Origin: Corallococcus sp. NCRR
GTDB lineage: Bacteria; Myxococcota; Myxococcia; Myxococcales; Myxococcaceae
Direction of reading: 5' to 3'
Assembly: GCF_026965535.1 (NCBI RefSeq)
Contig: NZ_CP114039.1
Location: 7,502,001 to 7,566,000 of the forward strand
DNA length: 64,000 bases
Of the stretch, positions 42,516 through 51,984 are shown piece after piece. A model generated the notes under the pieces. It did not search any database, was not told where the DNA came from, and was given only the letters and a program-made list of their open reading frames with translations. Position numbers and translations under genes: made by a program. How positions within the stretch are numbered: position 1 is the first letter of the stretch; every line of letters begins with the position of its first letter.

Positions 42516-42579
42516 GTGCGCGACCTCTCGCGCCGGACCATAGCGCGTCACCCGACCGCGGGGGATGAGCCGTGCACGG

Positions 42580-43536
42580 TCAGTATTTCGGCCAGTCCGG
42601 GCAGACCGTCTCGATGGAGCCCCCGAGCCACGACGCATACGCCGCGTCATCCGCGATGGTGTACGGCTTGCGATAGGTCCGCTCGAAATATTCCGCCCAG
42701 TGCGGCTGTGAACCATCCAGGTCCGTGAAGCCGTACTCGCGCGCCAGGGTCCACGAGGCGACCACGCGCCCCGCCCTGCGGTGGACCTCCGGATCCGCCG
42801 CGAGCGCCGCCACCCCGCGGCCCACGTACGACGGCGTCTCCGACGCGATGAAGTCCGGAACCGCCTTCACCGCGTCGCGCCAGTTCGCCTCCTTCACCCC
42901 GAAGCCGTCCAGCATCTCCTCCGAGCGCAGGAACCCCGGTGTCACCGCCAGCGCCGTGATGTTCGTGCGGCGCAGGTCGCGCGACATCGCGAACGCCAGC
43001 CGGATGACCGCCATCTTCGTCACGTCGTACGCGACGGCGCCCCGGTACCCGAACGAGTCCCCATCCGTCACCTCCACGATGAGCCCCCGGTCGCGCTCCA
43101 GCATCAACGGCACCGCGTAGCGGCTCGTGACGATGTGCGTGCCCACGGCGCGGTCGAACATCAGCCGCGCCTTCGCCGGAGACTGCTTCCAGAACGGCAG
43201 CCCCAGTTCGTGCAGCGTCTCCCCGCCCCAGATGTCGTTGACCAGCACATCCAGCTTCCCCGCCTCCGCGCGGATGCGCTGACACAGCGCCTCCACCTCC
43301 TCCTCCACGGAGTGGTCCACCCGCACCGCGATGCCCTTCCCGCCCAGCGCGGTCACCTGCTCCGCCGTCTCTTCAATCGTCTCCGGCCGCGACGCTCCGC
43401 TCGCAAGCCCACCCCGCACGCTGCGCCCGGTGCAGTACACCGTGGCCCCCGCGGCCCCCAGCATCGTCGCGATTCCCCGGCCCGCGCCCCGCGTCGCTCC
43501 CGCGACCAGGGCCACCTGTCCTTCGAGTGGCTTCAT
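42580..43536 (-). CDS. Short-chain dehydrogenase/reductase
   Basis: SDR-family oxidoreductase of 318 aa, slightly longer than the classic 250. The cofactor motif GATRGAGRG (about residues 13-21) and the catalytic YDVTK are seen. VTDGDSFGYRG precedes the Tyr, where the conserved Ser is expected. The C-terminus carries an extra segment (YFERTYRKPYTIADDAAYASWLGG). GGGGAG is 7 nt before ATG 43536. It is divergent from a WYL regulator and shares its intergenic operator, so the regulator probably controls it. The substrate is unknown. Confidence 0.88.
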   Translation of the reverse strand: MKPLEGQVALVAGATRGAGRGIATMLGAAGATVYCTGRSVRGGLASGASRPETIEETAEQVTALGGKGIAVRVDHSVEEEVEALCQRIRAEAGKLDVLVNDIWGGETLHELGLPFWKQSPAKARLMFDRAVGTHIVTSRYAVPLMLERDRGLIVEVTDGDSFGYRGAVAYDVTKMAVIRLAFAMSRDLRRTNITALAVTPGFLRSEEMLDGFGVKEANWRDAVKAVPDFIASETPSYVGRGVAALAADPEVHRRAGRVVASWTLAREYGFTDLDGSQPHWAEYFERTYRKPYTIADDAAYASWLGGSIETVCPDWPKY

Positions 43537-43573
43537 GTCCGTGCTCCCCTTTCACGCGCCACCATGCATCCCC

Positions 43574-43598
43574 AATCCTGACAACCCCTGTCATGATT
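43574..43598. promoter_or_regulatory. Inverted-repeat operator for the WYL regulator
   Basis: TGACA (43579-43583) and TGTCA (43589-43593) are spaced by 5 nt and extended outward by AATC and GATT, giving 10-bp arms with one mismatch. It is placed midway between the divergent SDR and WYL genes. It is the best candidate binding site for the WYL-domain regulator, which would then act on both genes. Confidence 0.65.
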
Positions 43599-43638
43599 GC
43601 CGGCCCAGACTGCACCTCTCCCGAACCCCAGAGGGCCC

Positions 43639-44637
43639 ATGCGCGCGGATCGCCTCGTCCACCTGTTGATGCGCCTCCAGGCCCGCTCCCGCAGCACCGT
43701 GGGCGAGCTGGCGCGCGAGCTCCAGGTCTCCAGCCGCACCGTCCACCGGGACCTGGACGCCCTCACCACCGCGGGCGTCCCCGTCTACGCCACGCGCGGA
43801 GCCGCCGGCGGCGTGGCGCTGATGGAGGGCTGGCGCACCCAGCTCACCGGCCTCACCCGCCCGGAGCTCCAGGCCCTGGCCACCGTGGGCGCCCCCGGGG
43901 CCCTGGACGACCTGGGCCTGTCCGGACCGCTGCGCACGGGGCTGGTGAAGCTGGCCGCGGCGCTCCCCGCCCTCCAGCAGCCCGCGCTGGAGCACGCACG
44001 CCAGCGGCTGCACGTGGACGCCTCCGGCTGGTTCACCGGCCGCGAGCCCCTGCCGCACCTGGGCAAGCTGCGCGACGCCGCCTGGCAGGATCGCCGCGTG
44101 TCGCTGAGCTACCAGGACTTCGACGGCGCCCGCTCCCGCCGGACAGTGGACCCCTACGCGCTCGTCATCAAGGCGGACCGCTGGTACCTCGTCGCGGGGA
44201 CGGACAAGGGCCCGCGCGTCTTCCGGGGCGGGCGCATTGGCGACGTGCGGCTCTCCCCCCAGGGCTTCACCCGCCCGCAGGGCTTCGACCTGCCCGTTTT
44301 CTGGAAGGACTGGTGCGCGAAGTTCGCCACCGAGCGCCCCCGCTACGACGTCACCCTCTCCTGCACGCAGGAAGGGGAAGCAGCGCTGCGGAGGATGCGT
44401 CCCCCGGCCGACGGGGAGCGCATGGACAAGGCGCCCGCGGCACGCGGTGGGAAGCGGAAGGTGACGCTGGACTTCGAGCGGGAGTCCATCGCGGTCTCCC
44501 AGCTGTGCGAAATCGGGGCGGGCGTGGAGGTGCTCGCCCCGGAACCGCTGCGCCAACGGCTGGCCGCGCTGGCGGCCTCACTGTCGGCGCTCTACGGCGG
44601 GCCCGGCCAGAAGAGGCCGGGCCGCCGCGTCCGCTAG
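43639..44637 (+). CDS. WYL-domain transcriptional regulator (YafY type)
   Basis: DNA-binding regulator of 332 aa. An N-terminal helix-turn-helix (about 1-60, TVGELARELQVSSRTVHRDLDAL) is followed by a WYL domain (about 140-210) containing LVIKADRWYLVAGT, whose Trp-Tyr-Leu gives the family its name, plus a C-terminal WCX-like extension. WYL domains sense ligands or nucleic acids. I chose ATG 43639 over 43597 because the helix-turn-helix begins directly after it and the upstream sequence overlaps the operator. The stop shares the sequence CTAG with the convergent lpdA stop. Confidence 0.9.
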   Translation: MRADRLVHLLMRLQARSRSTVGELARELQVSSRTVHRDLDALTTAGVPVYATRGAAGGVALMEGWRTQLTGLTRPELQALATVGAPGALDDLGLSGPLRTGLVKLAAALPALQQPALEHARQRLHVDASGWFTGREPLPHLGKLRDAAWQDRRVSLSYQDFDGARSRRTVDPYALVIKADRWYLVAGTDKGPRVFRGGRIGDVRLSPQGFTRPQGFDLPVFWKDWCAKFATERPRYDVTLSCTQEGEAALRRMRPPADGERMDKAPAARGGKRKVTLDFERESIAVSQLCEIGAGVEVLAPEPLRQRLAALAASLSALYGGPGQKRPGRRVR

Positions 44638-46031
44638 AAGTGCAGCGGGTGGCCCAGCGTGGCCTCGGCGCCCTCGTGCATGATCTCGGAGAGCGTCGGG
44701 TGCGCGTGGATGGTGTGAGCCAGCTCCTCGGTGGTGATCTCCAGCTTCATCGCGACGCAGGCCTCGGCGAGCAGCTCCGTGGCGTGCGGCCCGATGATGT
44801 GGATGCCCAGCACCTCGTCGTACTTCTTGTCGGAGACGATCTTGATGAGGCCGACCGACTCGTTGGAGATGGCCGACTTCGTCACCGCGCCGAAGGGGGC
44901 GATGCCCACCTTCACGTCGTAGCCGCGCTCCTTGGCCTTCTTCTCCGTCAGGCCCACGGACGCCACCTCGGGGTAGCAGTACGTGGCGGACGGGGTCAGG
45001 TCGTAGTTGATGGGCGCGGGGTTCTTGCCGGCGATGTGCTCCACCACCATCACGCACTCGGCGCTGGCCATGTGCGCCAGCATCGGCGTGGGGATGACGT
45101 CGCCAATCGCGTAGACGTTGGGCTCGCTGGTGCGGCACAGCGTGTCGACCTTGATGAAGCCGCGGTCGGTCTGGATGGACGTCTTGTTGAGACCCACGTC
45201 CTCGGTGACGGGCGCGCGGCCCACCGCGGACAGGAGGATTTCGGCCTCCAGCGTCTTGGTCTCCTCGCCCACCTTCATGGTCACGCGCACGCCGTCCGCC
45301 GTGTGCTCCACCTTCTGCACCGCGGAGCCCGTGTGCACGTCGATGCCGCGGCGCTTGAAGATCTTGTCCAGCTCCTTGGAGATGTCCGCGTCCTCGATGG
45401 GGAGCAGCGCGGGCATGTACTCCACGATGGCCGTCTTGCTGCCCACGTGGTTGAACACGGAGGCGAACTCGCAGCCCACCGCGCCCGCGCCCAGCACGAT
45501 GATGCTCTTGGGGATGCGGTCGATGGTCAGGATGGAGTCACTGTTCATCACCCGCTTGTGGTCCACCGCCACGTTGGGCAGGGACTTGGGCACGGAGCCC
45601 GTGGCGATGATGATGTTCTTCGTGTCCAGCGTCTGCTTGGAGCCGTCCTCGGCGGTGACCTCCACCTTGCCCTTGCCGGCGATCCGGCCGTGGCCCTTCA
45701 CCACGGTGATCTTGTTCTTCTTCATCAGGAAGTCGATGCCGTTGGCACCCTTCGTGACGACCTTGTCCTTGTGCTTCTGGGCGTTGGCCCAGTTCACGGT
45801 CGGGTTCGCCACGTCGATGCCGAAGTCGGACGACTCCTTGATGTGGTGGAAGAGCGACGCCGTCCACAGCAGCGACTTGGTGGGGATGCAGCCGCGGTGC
45901 AGACACGTGCCACCCAGGCGCTTGTCCTTTTCGATGATGGCCGTCTTCAGCCCGAGCTGGGCCGCGCGGATGGCGCCCACATAGCCGCCAGGACCCGAGC
46001 CGATGATCACCACGTCGAAAGTCTCAGCCAC
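44634..46031 (-). CDS. lpdA: Dihydrolipoyl dehydrogenase (E3)
   Basis: FAD-dependent flavoprotein of 465 aa that reoxidises the lipoyl groups of 2-oxoacid dehydrogenase and glycine-cleavage complexes, passing electrons to NAD+. The FAD motif GSGPGGYVGA, the redox cysteines in GGTCLHRGCIPTKSLL, the NAD-binding GAGAVGCEFA and the C-terminal HAHPTLSE with its catalytic His are all present. GTG 46031 has GGAGG 6 nt upstream. It is the natural partner of the E2 and lipoate genes at 23.5-28.5 kb, though not adjacent. Its stop overlaps the WYL gene stop. Confidence 0.96.
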   Translation of the reverse strand: MAETFDVVIIGSGPGGYVGAIRAAQLGLKTAIIEKDKRLGGTCLHRGCIPTKSLLWTASLFHHIKESSDFGIDVANPTVNWANAQKHKDKVVTKGANGIDFLMKKNKITVVKGHGRIAGKGKVEVTAEDGSKQTLDTKNIIIATGSVPKSLPNVAVDHKRVMNSDSILTIDRIPKSIIVLGAGAVGCEFASVFNHVGSKTAIVEYMPALLPIEDADISKELDKIFKRRGIDVHTGSAVQKVEHTADGVRVTMKVGEETKTLEAEILLSAVGRAPVTEDVGLNKTSIQTDRGFIKVDTLCRTSEPNVYAIGDVIPTPMLAHMASAECVMVVEHIAGKNPAPINYDLTPSATYCYPEVASVGLTEKKAKERGYDVKVGIAPFGAVTKSAISNESVGLIKIVSDKKYDEVLGIHIIGPHATELLAEACVAMKLEITTEELAHTIHAHPTLSEIMHEGAEATLGHPLHF

Positions 46032-46112
46032 ACACGCCTCCGGTCATTTTTGCGGATGGAACTCGCGGGCGCTGATAACCCCCGGTCCCGGTTGGAATCA
46101 AGGAGTTTGCTC

Positions 46113-47255
46113 GTGCGTCGCTTCCCGCTCCACACGCTTCTCTTGATGCTAGTAGCGCTGCTGGCGTTCGCGCGCCTCTATTACGTGTCGCATCAAGCCC
46201 CGCCCGCTCCGGCCCCCGGGAAGGCGCCGGGCGCGAAGCCGCCGGTGAAAATCACCCCGCCGGACCTGGGCCCCGCCGCGTGCCGGGGCCTGGACGCTGT
46301 CCTGGGGGAGCTCCTCCAGAGCGACGGAGGCACCTTGGGGGACGCGGGCACGGCCTGGAGTGACGCGCGCCGGCAGCTGGGCGACTGCCCCACCCCTCCC
46401 GCCGCCGCCTGCGCCCGGGGCCCGGCCCTGGCCTCCCTGTCGCCCCTCACGGCGAAGGACGACCTGCCCCGCGAGCTGCTCGCCACCCTGTGCGAGCGAT
46501 GTGCGCCCGCCGACAATCCCTGCGGCCAGGCCGTCACGCGCGCGTTGCAGGAGGCCGCGACCCGGAAGAACCCGCCCCTCCAGGAGGCGAGCTGGAGCCT
46601 GGAGCACGCGGGTCCCGCCCTGGGCGCGGCCTGCCAGGAGCTCGCGCGCCAGGCCGTGGGCCCCGCGGCCGTGACGGGGGCGGAGGTGGAGCCGCAGCTG
46701 CTGGCGCTCACGGAGGCGCTGGCGCCCACGTGCGTGGAGACGGGGCAGTTGCCCGCGCCGCTCCTGAACGCGGCGGCGGTGCAGCAGGCCCGGCGGGCGC
46801 CCATGCTCGCGACGCTGAACACGGCGGGCACGGTGGAGACGAAGCCCATCGAGCCGGATCAGCAGACCGGGCCCGGGGACGCGTTCCGCGCGTTCGACCG
46901 GGACGAGCTGTCCGGGGTGAAGCTGCCCATGGCGGGCTCGGATGGGGGCACGGGCTCGGACGGCGCGCTGCGGCTGGGGTACGCGCCGTCGCTGAAGTAC
47001 GTGGTGTCCCTCCAGGTGCGGGCCACGGGGCCGGGCTCCCTGCGGGCGCACGTCCGCGCGCCGGACGGCGTGGGGCACGCGGAGCCGGGGGGCAAGGGCT
47101 TCTTCGTGGATCCCACCGTCTGCCGCTTCCACGGCACGGGCAGGTGGGAGATCTGCAAGCCCGGGGTCCCCCTGCTCGACGTGGACGCGCTGAGCGTCCT
47201 TCCGGAGCGGCCGGGGGTGGAGCTGAAGGAGCTGGAGATCATCGGCGCCCGGTAG
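46113..47255 (+). CDS. Membrane-anchored protein of unknown function
   Basis: A 380-aa protein beginning VRRFPLHTLLLMLVALLAFARLYYV, a single N-terminal membrane helix or uncleaved signal, followed by a Pro/Ala linker and a Cys-containing helical region (residues 50-200, with several conserved-looking Cys). The last 90 residues look beta-rich (LKYVVSLQVRATGPGSLRAHV). GTG 46113 with AGGAG at 7 nt fits better than the upstream ATG 46056. I recognise no family. It is divergent from lpdA and convergent with the next gene, separated by a hairpin. Confidence 0.72.
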   Translation: MRRFPLHTLLLMLVALLAFARLYYVSHQAPPAPAPGKAPGAKPPVKITPPDLGPAACRGLDAVLGELLQSDGGTLGDAGTAWSDARRQLGDCPTPPAAACARGPALASLSPLTAKDDLPRELLATLCERCAPADNPCGQAVTRALQEAATRKNPPLQEASWSLEHAGPALGAACQELARQAVGPAAVTGAEVEPQLLALTEALAPTCVETGQLPAPLLNAAAVQQARRAPMLATLNTAGTVETKPIEPDQQTGPGDAFRAFDRDELSGVKLPMAGSDGGTGSDGALRLGYAPSLKYVVSLQVRATGPGSLRAHVRAPDGVGHAEPGGKGFFVDPTVCRFHGTGRWEICKPGVPLLDVDALSVLPERPGVELKELEIIGAR

Positions 47256-47272
47256 GCACGGGCGCCATCACG

Positions 47273-47309
47273 CACGCGGCGTCGGAGGGGCTCCGACGTC
47301 GCCCGCGTG
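47273..47309. terminator. Bidirectional hairpin between convergent genes
   Basis: Inner arms CGTCGGAG/CTCCGACG (47280-47287 and 47291-47298, 3-nt loop) are extended by CACGCGG/CCGCGTG past a small bulge. It lies between two convergent stop codons and could end both transcripts. Confidence 0.6.
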
Positions 47310-47315
47310 GGTCCT

Positions 47316-47759
47316 CTAGGCGATCAGGCCGCGCTCGCGCGCCTGACGGAAGATGCCGGACGCATCCTTCTTCAGGGCGGTGGACACGTCCTTGACGATG
47401 GCGTCCGCGGACTTGGCGACCGACAGGTAGTTGTCGAACGTGCGCGTGAGGATGAGCACGCCCGAGATGATGACTCGCTGCAGGTTGTGCTGCAGGTCCG
47501 TGCCCTCGTACACGAGCCAGGACTGCTCACAGTAGCGGCGGCCCTCGGCGACCATCTGGTTCAGGTGCGCGCGCTCGGTCGCGTCGGGAACCTTCGCCTT
47601 GGGGCTGATGGACGCGATGTAGAGGACGTTCTGCCCCAGTCGCTGCGTCGCGTCCTCCATCTGCGCCATGATGGCCTGGACATCGTCCTTCGTCGGCGGG
47701 TTGTGCCACCGCGAGAACAGGACGCGGTCGATGAGTTCGGATTGGTACGTGGCAGACAC
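47316..47759 (-). CDS. Small cytoplasmic protein, possibly STAS-like fold
   Basis: Protein of 147 aa starting at GTG 47759, which is supported by GGAGG 5 nt upstream; the longer frame to 47876 has no site. It contains alternating helices and strands (LIDRVLFSRWHNPPTKDDVQ, NVLYIASISPKAKVP, SWLVYEGTDLQHNLQRVIISG). This pattern is reminiscent of the STAS/SpoIIAA-like fold, but I cannot assign it by motif. A 222-nt gap separates it from the his operon. Function unknown. Confidence 0.7.
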   Translation of the reverse strand: MSATYQSELIDRVLFSRWHNPPTKDDVQAIMAQMEDATQRLGQNVLYIASISPKAKVPDATERAHLNQMVAEGRRYCEQSWLVYEGTDLQHNLQRVIISGVLILTRTFDNYLSVAKSADAIVKDVSTALKKDASGIFRQARERGLIA

Positions 47760-47981
47760 GAAGCCTCCGGGATGCGAACGCTGATGACGACGGGGCCGCT
47801 TCGTCGGGCACGGCCCGTGTCGCAGGGCGGAATCTGTACCAGGATCACAGAAGCGGTTGAAGAGTAGCGGACACACGCATGCACCTTTGGCGCGCCTGTG
47901 TGCCAGTCACGCTGTGAGGATGCAGTACAACTGGACAACTCCGCCTGGGTCGCAACCGACACGCCAGATTATTCCGGGAAT

Positions 47982-48599
47982 TCATGGCGACTTCGGACGT
48001 GCGCGGGCGGCGAGGACGGCCTTCACGTCGTCCAACGTCACGCCCAGGGCGCGCACCGCGACGAGCGTGTGGAAGAGCACGTCGGCGGCCTCCTCCGCGG
48101 CCCGGTGCGTGTCCGCGTCCGCGCAGGCGGTGACGAGCTCCGCGGCCTCCTCGCCCAGTTTCTTCAGGCGCAGGTTCCGATCCTCCAGGAGGCGCCGGGT
48201 GTAGCTGGGCTTCGCGCCTTCGGGCTGGGGGCCGGCTGCTCGGGCGGCGAGCGTCGCGTCCAGGTGCGCGAGCGCGTCCCAGCGGCCTTCACCGAAGCAG
48301 GTCTCCTCGCCGGTGTGGCAGGCGGGGCCGGCCTTGCGCACGCGCGCGAGCACCGCGTCGCCGTCGCAGTCCGCGGTGAGGGTGACGACCTGCTGCGTGT
48401 TCCCGCTGGTGGCGCCCTTGTGCCACAGGCCGCGCGTGCGGGAGCGGTAGTGCATCTCGCCCGTGGCGAGCGTGCGCTCCAGCGCCTCGCGGTCCGCGTG
48501 CGCCACCATCAGCACGTCGCCGGTGCTCGCGTCCTGCGTCACCACCGTCACCAGCCCCTGGCCCTTGTCGAAGTCCAGCTTGGAGAGGTCCAGCGTCAT
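47982..48599 (-). CDS. hisIE: Bifunctional phosphoribosyl-AMP cyclohydrolase / phosphoribosyl-ATP pyrophosphatase
   Basis: Catalyses steps 2 and 3 of histidine synthesis. It has 205 aa. The HisI part (1-110) shows [21 protein letters not shown] and the metal ligands CDGDAVL and CHTGEETCF. The HisE part (about 120-205) shows [20 protein letters not shown] and [12 protein letters not shown]. It is the last gene of the his operon, overlapping hisN by 4 nt. The 222-nt region beyond its stop shows no gene and no convincing terminator. Confidence 0.96.
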   Translation of the reverse strand: MTLDLSKLDFDKGQGLVTVVTQDASTGDVLMVAHADREALERTLATGEMHYRSRTRGLWHKGATSGNTQQVVTLTADCDGDAVLARVRKAGPACHTGEETCFGEGRWDALAHLDATLAARAAGPQPEGAKPSYTRRLLEDRNLRLKKLGEEAAELVTACADADTHRAAEEAADVLFHTLVAVRALGVTLDDVKAVLAARARPKSP

Positions 48600-49378
48600 G
48601 ACGGGACTCCCGCGCGCAGCACCTCGCGCACGCGCTTCGACAGCGCCGCGTTGGTGGCGATGCCGTCACCGCCGAACGCCGTGCGCGTGCCCTTCCAATC
48701 GGTGAAGACGCCGCCCGCCTCCTCGATGATGGGCTGAAGGGCCGCCGCGTCCCAGGGCGACAGGGCTTCATCCACCATGACCTCCGCGCGGCCGGTGGCG
48801 ACGAGGAGGTAGCCATAGCAGTCCCCCCACGTGCGGCAGAGGGACGCCTGCCGGGACAGCTCCTTCCAGGCGGCGCCCTTCGCGGGGCTCTGGAGGAAGC
48901 GCTCGTCGGTGACGCACACCACGGCCTGCGCCAGCGAGTCCTGCTCCGACACGTGCGCCGCGGATCCGTTCCAGAAGCAGCCCAGGCCCGGGGACGCGAC
49001 GACCAGCTCGTTCACGGCCGGGAAGTAGGCCGCGCCCGCGAGGATGGTCTCCCCTTCCGCCACCGCGACCAGCGTGCCCCACAGCGGCACGCCCCGGATG
49101 AACGTCTTCGTGCCGTCGATGGGATCCAATATCCACCGGCGCTTCGCACCCGGCCGGGACTCACCGAACTCCTCGCCCAGGATGCCGTCCTGGGGGAAGC
49201 GCGCCTCCAGCCATTCGCGGGCGGTCCACTCGGCGGTGCGGTCCGCCACCGTCACGGGCGTCCCGTCGCTCTTGGTGTCCACGGCGATGCCGCGCCGGAA
49301 GAAGTCCAGCGCCACGTCACCGGCCTTGCGCGCCACGTCGGCGGCGGCCTCCATCAAGTCTCGCGGGTCCGCGTTCAT
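48596..49378 (-). CDS. hisN: Histidinol-phosphatase, inositol-monophosphatase type
   Basis: Removes phosphate from L-histidinol phosphate (step 8), 260 aa. It is an inositol-monophosphatase-like fold rather than the PHP or HAD types. Metal ligands are visible in ILGEEFGE and [11 protein letters not shown], and the C-terminal [18 protein letters not shown] is the IMPase signature. Being inside the operon identifies the substrate. It overlaps hisF and hisIE by 4 nt each. It complements hisB here, which carries only the dehydratase. Confidence 0.95.
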   Translation of the reverse strand: MNADPRDLMEAAADVARKAGDVALDFFRRGIAVDTKSDGTPVTVADRTAEWTAREWLEARFPQDGILGEEFGESRPGAKRRWILDPIDGTKTFIRGVPLWGTLVAVAEGETILAGAAYFPAVNELVVASPGLGCFWNGSAAHVSEQDSLAQAVVCVTDERFLQSPAKGAAWKELSRQASLCRTWGDCYGYLLVATGRAEVMVDEALSPWDAAALQPIIEEAGGVFTDWKGTRTAFGGDGIATNAALSKRVREVLRAGVPS

Positions 49379-50136
49379 GTCGTGCTCCGGATGGCGATGC
49401 CGTTGTCATTCAGCAGGGACTTCAAGGCGCCCACCGTGGTGAGGCCATCGTGGAGGATGCCGGCGACGAGCGCCGCGTCCGCCGCGCCCAGGGTCAGGGC
49501 ATCGCGCACGTGCTCCGCGCGGCCCGCGCCTCCGGAGGCGATGACGGGCACGTCCACGGCCTCCGCCACCGCGCGGGTCAGGTCCAGGTCATAGCCCGTG
49601 CGCGCCCCGTCCCGGTCGATGCTGGTGAGCAGCACCTCGCCCGCACCGCGCCGGACGCACTCCTTCGCCCAGGCCACGGCGTCCAGGTCCGTGGGCCGTC
49701 GGCCACCATGTGTATAGACGCGGTAGCGGTCTCCCTCCCGCTTCGCGTCGATGCTGGCCACCACGCACTGGGCGCCGAAGCGCTCCGCGCAGCCGGTGAG
49801 CAACTCCGGCGTGGCCACGGCCGCGGAGTTGATGCTCACCTTGTCCGCGCCGGCCCGCAGCGCTCGGCCCACGTCGTCCACGGTGCGCACGCCTCCGCCC
49901 ACCGTGAGCGGGATGAAGAGGCGCTCCGCGGTGCGCTGGACCAGGTCCCACAGCGTCTGGCGCTCCTCGGCGCTCGCGGAGATGTCCAGGAAGGTCACCT
50001 CGTCCGCGCCCGCTTCCTCGTAGCGCCGGGCCAGCTCCACCGGGTCGCCCACGTCGCGCAGGCCTTCGAACTGGACGCCCTTCACCACGCGCCCGCCCTT
50101 CACATCCAGGCAGACGATGATCCGTCGGCGCAGCAT
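49375..50136 (-). CDS. hisF: Imidazole glycerol phosphate synthase cyclase subunit
   Basis: TIM-barrel cyclase of 253 aa that, with HisH, converts PRFAR and ammonia to imidazole glycerol phosphate and AICAR. The start [12 protein letters not shown] places the catalytic Asp in [14 protein letters not shown] and the second Asp in TSIDRDG are conserved. ATG 50136 shares one base with the hisB stop. Confidence 0.96.
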   Translation of the reverse strand: MLRRRIIVCLDVKGGRVVKGVQFEGLRDVGDPVELARRYEEAGADEVTFLDISASAEERQTLWDLVQRTAERLFIPLTVGGGVRTVDDVGRALRAGADKVSINSAAVATPELLTGCAERFGAQCVVASIDAKREGDRYRVYTHGGRRPTDLDAVAWAKECVRRGAGEVLLTSIDRDGARTGYDLDLTRAVAEAVDVPVIASGGAGRAEHVRDALTLGAADAALVAGILHDGLTTVGALKSLLNDNGIAIRSTT

Positions 50137-50681
50137 CACTTCACCTCCAGGGAGACAATGCCCTTCATGCTGAAGACGACGCCGGAGTCCACCATCGCGT
50201 CGCGCAGCGCGAGCCCCAGCGCCTTGAAGGCCGCCTCGGTGAGGTGGTGGCTGTCCTTGCCGCGCAGCACCCGCAGGTGGAGCGTGATGCGCGAGTGCTC
50301 GCAGAAGGAGCGCATCCAGTGCTCGTACAGCCGGTTCTTCAGCGGGCCCCGGTAGTAGAAGCGTCCGCCCGCGTCCAGGCACGCCTGCACCAGGGCGTCA
50401 TCCATGGGCAGGGTGCGCTCGCCGTAGCGCGCGGCGGTGGCGGGGATGACGCGCTGGACGGCGGTGCCCAGGGTGATGGCCACGTCCTCCATCAGGTGGT
50501 GGCGCAGGTCGCCGCGAGCGCGCAGGGTCAGGTCCAGCCCCGCGTAGCGCGCGAACGTGGCGAGCATATGGTCGAAGAACTTGAGGCCCGTGTCCACCCG
50601 GGCCACGCCGGTCCCGCGCGCCAGCTCCACAGTGACCTGGGTCTCCTTCGTTTCGCGGACCACCGTGGTGACCGTGCTCAT
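50136..50681 (-). CDS. hisB: Imidazoleglycerol-phosphate dehydratase
   Basis: Step 7 enzyme, 181 aa, monofunctional (no phosphatase half). Metal-binding HH motifs occur in [12 protein letters not shown] and [12 protein letters not shown], with the usual [18 protein letters not shown] near the start. It overlaps hisA by 4 nt and hisF by 1 nt. Slightly short against typical 195-200 aa but with intact motifs. Confidence 0.96.
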   Translation of the reverse strand: MSTVTTVVRETKETQVTVELARGTGVARVDTGLKFFDHMLATFARYAGLDLTLRARGDLRHHLMEDVAITLGTAVQRVIPATAARYGERTLPMDDALVQACLDAGGRFYYRGPLKNRLYEHWMRSFCEHSRITLHLRVLRGKDSHHLTEAAFKALGLALRDAMVDSGVVFSMKGIVSLEVK

Positions 50682-51394
50682 TGCGTGAACTCCCGCGCGA
50701 CCGCGCGCGCATCCAACCGCCCCGTGTACAGCGCCATGCCCACCACCGCTCCGTATGCACCCACCTTCGCCAGCGAGCGCAGGTCTTCCAGCGTCGTCAC
50801 CCCGCCGGAGGCGTAGAGCCGGTGCCGGCTTGAACGGGCGACCTCCTCCATCAAGGGCAGGTCCACGCCGCCCAGCTGCCCCTCCTTGTGCACCGCCGTG
50901 ACGAGCATCCCGCCCAGCGGCAGGGGCTCCAGGGCGGCCAGCACGTCGCGGATGTCGCGCGCGCTGCCGGACGTCCATCCGCGCGTCACGACCTCGCGGC
51001 CCTTCACGTCCGCCGCGACCACCACGCGGCCGGGGAAGCGCTCCGAGACCTCGGTGAGCCAGGCCAGGTCCTCGATGGCGCGCGTCCCCACGACGACCGA
51101 GGACGCCCCACCCGCGAGCACCGCCTCCACGCGCGAGGCCTCACGGACACCGCCGCCCACCGTGAACGTGAGGCCCGGAGCATGCGAAATCAGCCGCGTC
51201 ACCACGTCCGCGTTGGAGCCCTTGCCCAGCGCAGCATCCAGGTCCACGACATGGAACGTGCGGAAGCCCAGCGCCAGCCACTGCTTCAAGGCATCCAGCG
51301 GATCATTCACGCGCACGCGCTCCGCCTCGTAGGAGCCCCCTACGAGCTGCACGCACGCGCCTTCCCGCAGGTCGATGGCCGGGATGGCGATCAT
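50678..51394 (-). CDS. hisA: Phosphoribosylformimino-AICAR-P isomerase
   Basis: TIM-barrel isomerase for step 4, 238 aa. It begins MIAIPAIDLREG with the catalytic Asp, and has VGGGVRE, VVVGTRAIED, VAADVKGREV and YASGGVTTLEDL, all HisA-like. It overlaps hisH and hisB by 4 nt each. Confidence 0.96.
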   Translation of the reverse strand: MIAIPAIDLREGACVQLVGGSYEAERVRVNDPLDALKQWLALGFRTFHVVDLDAALGKGSNADVVTRLISHAPGLTFTVGGGVREASRVEAVLAGGASSVVVGTRAIEDLAWLTEVSERFPGRVVVAADVKGREVVTRGWTSGSARDIRDVLAALEPLPLGGMLVTAVHKEGQLGGVDLPLMEEVARSSRHRLYASGGVTTLEDLRSLAKVGAYGAVVGMALYTGRLDARAVAREFTQ

Positions 51395-51984
51395 GAGGAC
51401 ACCTCCTGGAGGAACGCCTGCACGAAGCGCACGCCCGCGTGGGAGGACTTCTCCGGGTGGAACTGCACGCCCAGCACGTCTCCGCGCCGCACGGAGGCGG
51501 GGAACCGGTCGCCCTCATGGGTCGTCCAGCCCATCACCTCGCGAGACTCCGTGGCCCGGCACACGAAGCTGTGCGCGTAATACACGGTGGACAGCCGCAT
51601 GAACTTCAGCGCCTGGTCCTCCTCCACGTCGTTCCAGCCAATCTGCGGAACGTGCCGCGCGGCCAGTCGCGTCACCCGGCCCGGGAAGTAACCGAGCCCC
51701 TTTCCTTCCCCTTCATCGCTCTCGTCGAAGAGCAACTGCATGCCCAGGCAGATGCCCAGGCACGGCAGGCCCGCGTCCAGCGCCTTGCGCATCGCCTCGC
51801 GTCCCGGTGCGAGCCGCGCCGCCGCTGAACCGAACGCGCCCACGCCGGGGAGCACCAGGACATCCGTATCCAGCGCGCGCAGCGGATCCTCCTGCACACG
51901 CACGTCCGCGCCGGGCGTGGTGGCCAGCGCCTTGACGAGCGAGTGCAGGTTGCCCGCGCCATAGTCGAACAGGGTCACCCGCAT
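51391..51984 (-). CDS. hisH: Imidazole glycerol phosphate synthase glutaminase subunit
   Basis: Class I glutamine amidotransferase that supplies ammonia to HisF, 197 aa from ATG 51984 (a GTG one codon earlier is possible). The nucleophile Cys is in LGICLGMQLLF; the His-Glu pair is at the C-terminus in GVQFHPEKSS. MRVTLFDYGAGNLHS is the normal start. It overlaps hisA by 4 nt. Confidence 0.95.
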   Translation of the reverse strand: MRVTLFDYGAGNLHSLVKALATTPGADVRVQEDPLRALDTDVLVLPGVGAFGSAAARLAPGREAMRKALDAGLPCLGICLGMQLLFDESDEGEGKGLGYFPGRVTRLAARHVPQIGWNDVEEDQALKFMRLSTVYYAHSFVCRATESREVMGWTTHEGDRFPASVRRGDVLGVQFHPEKSSHAGVRFVQAFLQEVSS

